Part shown: in pieces, positions 29,132-31,538 of the stretch | Layout of the letters: each line of letters starts with the position of its first letter | How positions within the stretch are numbered: position 1 is the first letter of the stretch | Virus record (IMG/VR): IMGVR_UViG_3300037961_001273 | Location: 1-31,538 of that record | Source of the DNA: a virus | Length of the DNA: 31,538 nucleotides | Reading direction: 5' to 3' (one strand) | Translations under genes and position numbers: made by a program | Notes under the pieces: model-generated | Told to the model about the DNA's origin: nothing | The model's input: the letters and a program-made list of their open reading frames with translations, nothing else | The model's database searches: none

Positions 29132-29449
29132 ATGACACATAACCTACAAACTCAAACCTTTAATTTTGATGGTAAAACTTTCAAAAAAGGTGTTGATTCA
29201 TACAACTATTCTGATGCTATGTTTATTGTTGAGCGATCAGAAAAAACATTAATCTCTTACGTTGATGATGATAAAAAAATTATTCATCATGGCGAGATAT
29301 CAAACCCAGCTGAGTACCTTGAAGATAATAACAGGATACTTGTAAGCAAACGTGGTAATGCTTTAGGTTGTATTATTTACTTAGGTAATAATCAGGACTT
29401 GGTAGAAGACATGGCTTTTGATGATATTACAACATGGGCAAAAAAATGA
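29132..29449 (+). CDS. Hypothetical early protein, 105 aa
   Basis: First gene of the plus-strand block and not recognised. The sequence is beta-rich and mildly acidic (KKGVDSYNYSDAMFIVERS, then LISYVDDDKKIIHHGEIS and GNALGCIIYLGNN). No signal, membrane or metal-binding motif. I start at the ATG at 29132 because GGAGG (29122-29126) is placed 5 bases upstream; the frame could start at 29120 only by reading that Shine-Dalgarno as coding. Being first after the control region, it may be an immediate early host-takeover or counter-defence protein, which is inference from position. Confidence 0.7.
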   Translation: MTHNLQTQTFNFDGKTFKKGVDSYNYSDAMFIVERSEKTLISYVDDDKKIIHHGEISNPAEYLEDNNRILVSKRGNALGCIIYLGNNQDLVEDMAFDDITTWAKK

Positions 29450-29646
29450 TTAATAGATTATTTAAAAAAACCCAAAAGATATCTTCAATCGAGAATGGTA
29501 AAGTTAATTATTATTTTAAATTAACTTTTTTAAATAACGATACTGCTGTTTTTGATAACAGTGGTAACGAAGTAATGAGTAGTAAAGTAATCAATAATAA
29601 TAAGGAGGCTAACAATGTTATTACTTACCCAAGCACAAAAAAATAA
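29446..29646 (+). CDS. Hypothetical protein, 66 aa
   Basis: The ATG at 29446 overlaps the stop of the previous gene as ATGA, so I take it rather than the in-frame ATG at 29434. The protein (MINRLFKKTQKISSIENGKV followed by NYYFKLTFLNND and DNSGNEVMSS) looks like a small beta sheet with a basic N-terminus. The 3' end overlaps the DUF2958 gene by 32 bases, including that gene's Shine-Dalgarno. Function unknown. Confidence 0.65.
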   Translation: MINRLFKKTQKISSIENGKVNYYFKLTFLNNDTAVFDNSGNEVMSSKVINNNKEANNVITYPSTKK

Positions 29647-29920
29647 ATTAATAGAAAACCATAAAGCACAAGATGGTACAAAAGAGTTTAAAGCAGAAGT
29701 AAAACTTTTTAATCCAACAGGTGCTGGAACATGGTATTTATCTGAACTTGATCCTGAAACAAATATTGCTTACGGATTATGCCATATTCACGATTTTGAT
29801 TTTGGTTCTGTAAGTCTTAATGAATTATCAGAGTTCAAAGGTCAGTTCGGTTTAGGTATTGAAAGAGATAAATATTTTACACCTAAAAGTTTTGAGGAAT
29901 GTAAAAATGCCCAAAAATAA
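29615..29920 (+). CDS. DUF2958 domain protein
   Basis: The 101-aa sequence matches the DUF2958 pattern: LLTQAQKNKLIENHKAQDG, then VKLFNPTGAGTWYLSELDP, YGLCHIHDFDFGSVSLNEL and LGIERDKYFTPKS. DUF2958 proteins are found on conjugative plasmids and phages, with no established biochemical role known to me. It has a strong AAGGAGG Shine-Dalgarno (29602-29608) after an AAT-triplet stretch. Its end overlaps the next gene by 14 bases. Confidence 0.85.
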   Translation: MLLLTQAQKNKLIENHKAQDGTKEFKAEVKLFNPTGAGTWYLSELDPETNIAYGLCHIHDFDFGSVSLNELSEFKGQFGLGIERDKYFTPKSFEECKNAQK

Positions 29921-30365
29921 AAAAAATAAATTATTTCCCTATGGCTATGATCATAGGGAAGTAATAGGTTATTCGACAGATGGTAAAAAAACACCTTTGT
30001 ATCGAATTAAAAGAATTATGCCTAAAGAAAAGACTAGCTTTAACAATTTCTTTAGAGTATCAATAACTTTGCTTCTAATATGTGGTGCTATACTGTTCCT
30101 TGCAAGTTGTAGCACCGCACCAATCGTAGATAGTAGAGGCAAAAGCTCGGCAAATATTGAGGGGAATGCCGAGCGATATCATGACGATTATTATACATGC
30201 GTTGATTTAGTGAAAGACAACACCAATATGGTAGTGGATAAATCTAAATTAGTTTATAATACATTTCGTTGGCGAGTATTATGGCTTTCGCCTAAATTAA
30301 CAACTAGACAAGATTTAATTAATAATTGTTTAGAGGGAAGAGGCTATAATGTTCTTAACAAATAA
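29907..30365 (+). CDS. Phage-encoded lipoprotein, candidate superinfection-exclusion factor
   Basis: The 152-aa protein has a hydrophobic segment and a lipobox, LLLICGAILFLASCST, with the lipidated Cys at residue 68. It is followed by APIVDSRGKSSANIEGNAER and a domain ending NNCLEGRGYNVLN. The start at 29907 is supported by a GAGG upstream and overlap with DUF2958, but it puts 53 cytosolic-looking residues before the Cys. An internal ATG at 30018 would give a normal lipoprotein signal with the Cys at position 31. The mature part resembles lipoproteins of other marine phages. Early expression suggests superinfection exclusion, which is inference. Confidence 0.7.
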   Translation: MPKNKKNKLFPYGYDHREVIGYSTDGKKTPLYRIKRIMPKEKTSFNNFFRVSITLLLICGAILFLASCSTAPIVDSRGKSSANIEGNAERYHDDYYTCVDLVKDNTNMVVDKSKLVYNTFRWRVLWLSPKLTTRQDLINNCLEGRGYNVLNK

Positions 30366-30385
30366 TAATAATATAGGAGGAAAAT

Positions 30386-30832
30386 ATGGTAGCAATCGTA
30401 GATAAATGCTTCGATAATACTAAAGATGGTGTACCAAACTATGCCATTGATTTAATAGACGGCACTCGATTATATGTAAGAGGATCAGTGCTAAACCCAA
30501 TGCCAAAAAAAGGTGATGCAATTGATTATACTGAAGTAAACACTAAAACTTCAGCAAATGGTAATCAATATACTAATGTGAAAGATGTTTCTATATCAGC
30601 ACCACCAAACTTTGATGATGATATAAACCAAGTACAAACATCAACATCTACAAGCACAGTTACAAATGGTACTATGAAAATCACTGATGTACAAACTCGT
30701 CAGAGAATGGACATATTTGTAACAGGAGTTGTTGGTCGTTCAATGGGTAGTGGTCATTTTAGTGTTGATCACATTGAGGACTTAACTAAAAATGCAGTAA
30801 AGGCATTTGATGAGTTCCTCAAAAATAAGTAA
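30386..30832 (+). CDS. Possible single-stranded DNA-binding (OB-like) protein
   Basis: The 148-aa protein has a beta-barrel-like N-terminal half (VPNYAIDLIDGTRLYVRGSV, GDAIDYTEVNTKTSANGNQY), a Thr/Ser/Asp-rich linker, and a C-terminal TRQRMDIFVTGVVGRSMGSG followed by SVDHIEDLTKNAVKAF. This layout is similar to small phage ssDNA-binding proteins found next to nucleases, though no acidic C-terminal tail as in host SSB is present. It has an AGGAGG Shine-Dalgarno (30376-30381) behind AAT triplets. Alternative: an unrelated OB- or SH3-like early protein. Confidence 0.45.
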   Translation: MVAIVDKCFDNTKDGVPNYAIDLIDGTRLYVRGSVLNPMPKKGDAIDYTEVNTKTSANGNQYTNVKDVSISAPPNFDDDINQVQTSTSTSTVTNGTMKITDVQTRQRMDIFVTGVVGRSMGSGHFSVDHIEDLTKNAVKAFDEFLKNK

Positions 30833-31112
30833 AAACTATAAGAAAATCTTTAGTGACTATTGGGGATATCGAGGTCAAGATGTCCCCATGTGTTGGGGTT
30901 GCAATATGCAAATAGCAGTTGATATCCACCACCTTGTTCCTCGTGGTTTTGGAGGAAGTAAAAAAAATTTAAGAAACACTATAGATAATCTTATACCACT
31001 CTGTCGTCCATGCCACATGATAGCCGAGAGAGATAAGTTTTTTAACGAAGAATTAAAAATTAAATTAAGAGATAAAATAGCAGAAAAGGAGTTTGAAGAA
31101 AATGGCGACTGA
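30810..31112 (+). CDS. HNH endonuclease domain protein
   Basis: The 100-aa protein has the zinc-stabilised HNH fold: C28-x2-C31 in MCWGCN, the H motif VDIHHLVPRGFGG (H40/H41), N60 in NTIDNLIPLC, and C65-x2-C68-H69 in CRPCHM. Such small HNH proteins are nicking or cleaving enzymes; beside terminase they aid packaging, but this one lies in the early block, so recombination, host-DNA attack or homing are options. The ATG at 30810 follows AAAGG at a good distance and overlaps the upstream gene by 23 bases. Confidence 0.88.
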   Translation: MSSSKISKNYKKIFSDYWGYRGQDVPMCWGCNMQIAVDIHHLVPRGFGGSKKNLRNTIDNLIPLCRPCHMIAERDKFFNEELKIKLRDKIAEKEFEENGD

Positions 31113-31461
31113 TATTTATTCATTAGATTTTGAGCCAAATAAAATTGCACACCAACAAGAAGAATTAGGTATGGTTTTTGCTGACGAAGATACGGCAGTT
31201 CAATTAATGAAAGAAGAAAAAAATATGATCGTTGCAGAATTAACGGTATATTATTCTCAGAATACGAGTTATAAAAATACTTCTGAATTAAATGCACATA
31301 TTTATTCAGATAAAAGATTTAAGGAGTTTGTTGAAAGATATCGCAAAACCTTAAAAGGTAGGAATCGTTCTAAAATTAGACATGAAACCTACAAAACTTT
31401 TGTTGAAAACTTAAGAACTAAAGTCGTCAATGAAAGAGAGTTAGCTAAAAAAAACTTATAG
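31102..31461 (+). CDS. Hypothetical protein, 119 aa
   Basis: Unrecognised mostly helical protein with an acidic N-terminal region (ATDIYSLDFEPNKIAHQQEE) and a strongly basic C-terminal region (RFKEFVERYRKTLKGRNRSK, TFVENLRTKVVNERELAKKN). No catalytic motif. The ATG at 31102 is preceded by AAGGAG (31087-31092) and overlaps the HNH gene by 11 bases, so the two are coupled. A partner of the HNH protein or a DNA-binding early protein would fit, without direct evidence. Confidence 0.7.
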   Translation: MATDIYSLDFEPNKIAHQQEELGMVFADEDTAVQLMKEEKNMIVAELTVYYSQNTSYKNTSELNAHIYSDKRFKEFVERYRKTLKGRNRSKIRHETYKTFVENLRTKVVNERELAKKNL

Positions 31462-31474
31462 AAAGGAGTTATAT

Positions 31475-31538
31475 ATGGCTAGTCAAAACACAAGAATACT
31501 AGATTATTTAAAATCTGGTAAAAAATTAACACCAATAG
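31475..31538 (+). CDS. N-terminal part of a small winged-helix (HTH_39-like) protein, 3' end cut
   Basis: The frame starts at ATG 31475 after a strong AAAGGAG (31462-31468) and reads MASQNTRILDYLKSGKKLTP, then I, when the window ends one base into the next codon. NTRILDYLKSGKKLTP is the first helix and turn of the HTH_39-type domain, in which EAL...F...RLAARI and a DLR segment normally follow. The left end of the window begins with the matching LREQGHAI tail, so the two are probably one gene. Confidence 0.7.
   Translation, partial: MASQNTRILDYLKSGKKLTPI

Noticed and set aside
30875-31297. Minus-strand frame of about 140 codons
   Set aside because: Antisense to the HNH gene and the following gene, both of which have good motifs or Shine-Dalgarno sites.
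28487-31538. Restriction-modification system from the nearby HNH and VRR-NUC genes
   Set aside because: No methylase, specificity subunit or helicase accompanies them, and both nuclease families are common stand-alone phage proteins.

Overview
The window looks like an essentially complete genome of an AT-rich, siphovirus-type marine tailed phage. The late genes include several families I associate with phages of low-GC marine bacteria such as SAR11-type alphaproteobacteria: a short tail gene with a CxxHxxM cupredoxin-like insert, a Gly-rich adhesin, an AP-rich secreted protein and many tiny basic proteins. The host assignment is inference. No rRNA, tRNA, CRISPR array, integrase, lysogeny repressor, DNA polymerase or replicative helicase was recognised.

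Layout. Two transcription blocks diverge from an AT-rich control region at about 28895-29131. The short plus-strand block runs off the right end and resumes at the left end (29132-31538, then 1-1390). It holds DUF2958, a lipoprotein, a possible ssDNA-binding protein, an HNH protein, a small winged-helix protein split by the window ends, two unknown proteins and a PD-(D/E)XK nuclease. The split gene begins at 31475 and its tail is at 1-86. The two pieces look like the N- and C-terminal parts of one HTH_39-like domain, in the same codon phase but with about 16 residues missing. So the molecule is probably circular or circularly permuted, with a few tens of bases lost at the join.

The minus-strand block covers about 28894 down to 1387 and reads in this order: VRR-NUC nuclease, an unknown protein, a DUF1376-type replication protein, a ParB-like protein, a TET/JBP-like dioxygenase, a TET-associated-type glycosyltransferase, small and large terminase, portal, three small basic proteins, minor head protein, scaffold, major capsid, connectors and tail terminator, tail tube, tail assembly chaperone with a -1 frameshift extension, tape measure, distal and minor tail proteins, GNAT-like protein, J-like tip protein, fibre/adhesin genes, sulfotransferase-like protein, a run of secreted or membrane-anchored proteins including a large acidic Thr/Glu-rich one, then lysozyme, 3-TM holin and four very small proteins. 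Most adjacent genes overlap by ATGA or TAATG, so translation is tightly coupled.

The most interesting system is the ParB / TET-JBP dioxygenase / glycosyltransferase cassette directly upstream of terminase. It predicts oxidation and glycosylation of phage DNA bases. No cytosine-5 methyltransferase is visible in the window, which leaves open thymine oxidation (base-J-like chemistry) or use of host 5-methylcytosine. Other points worth attention are the frameshift site in the chaperone gene, iteron-like repeats and two perfect inverted repeats in the divergent control region, a copper-ligand-like insert in a tail protein, and sulfotransferase-like and acetyltransferase-like genes inside the tail cluster.
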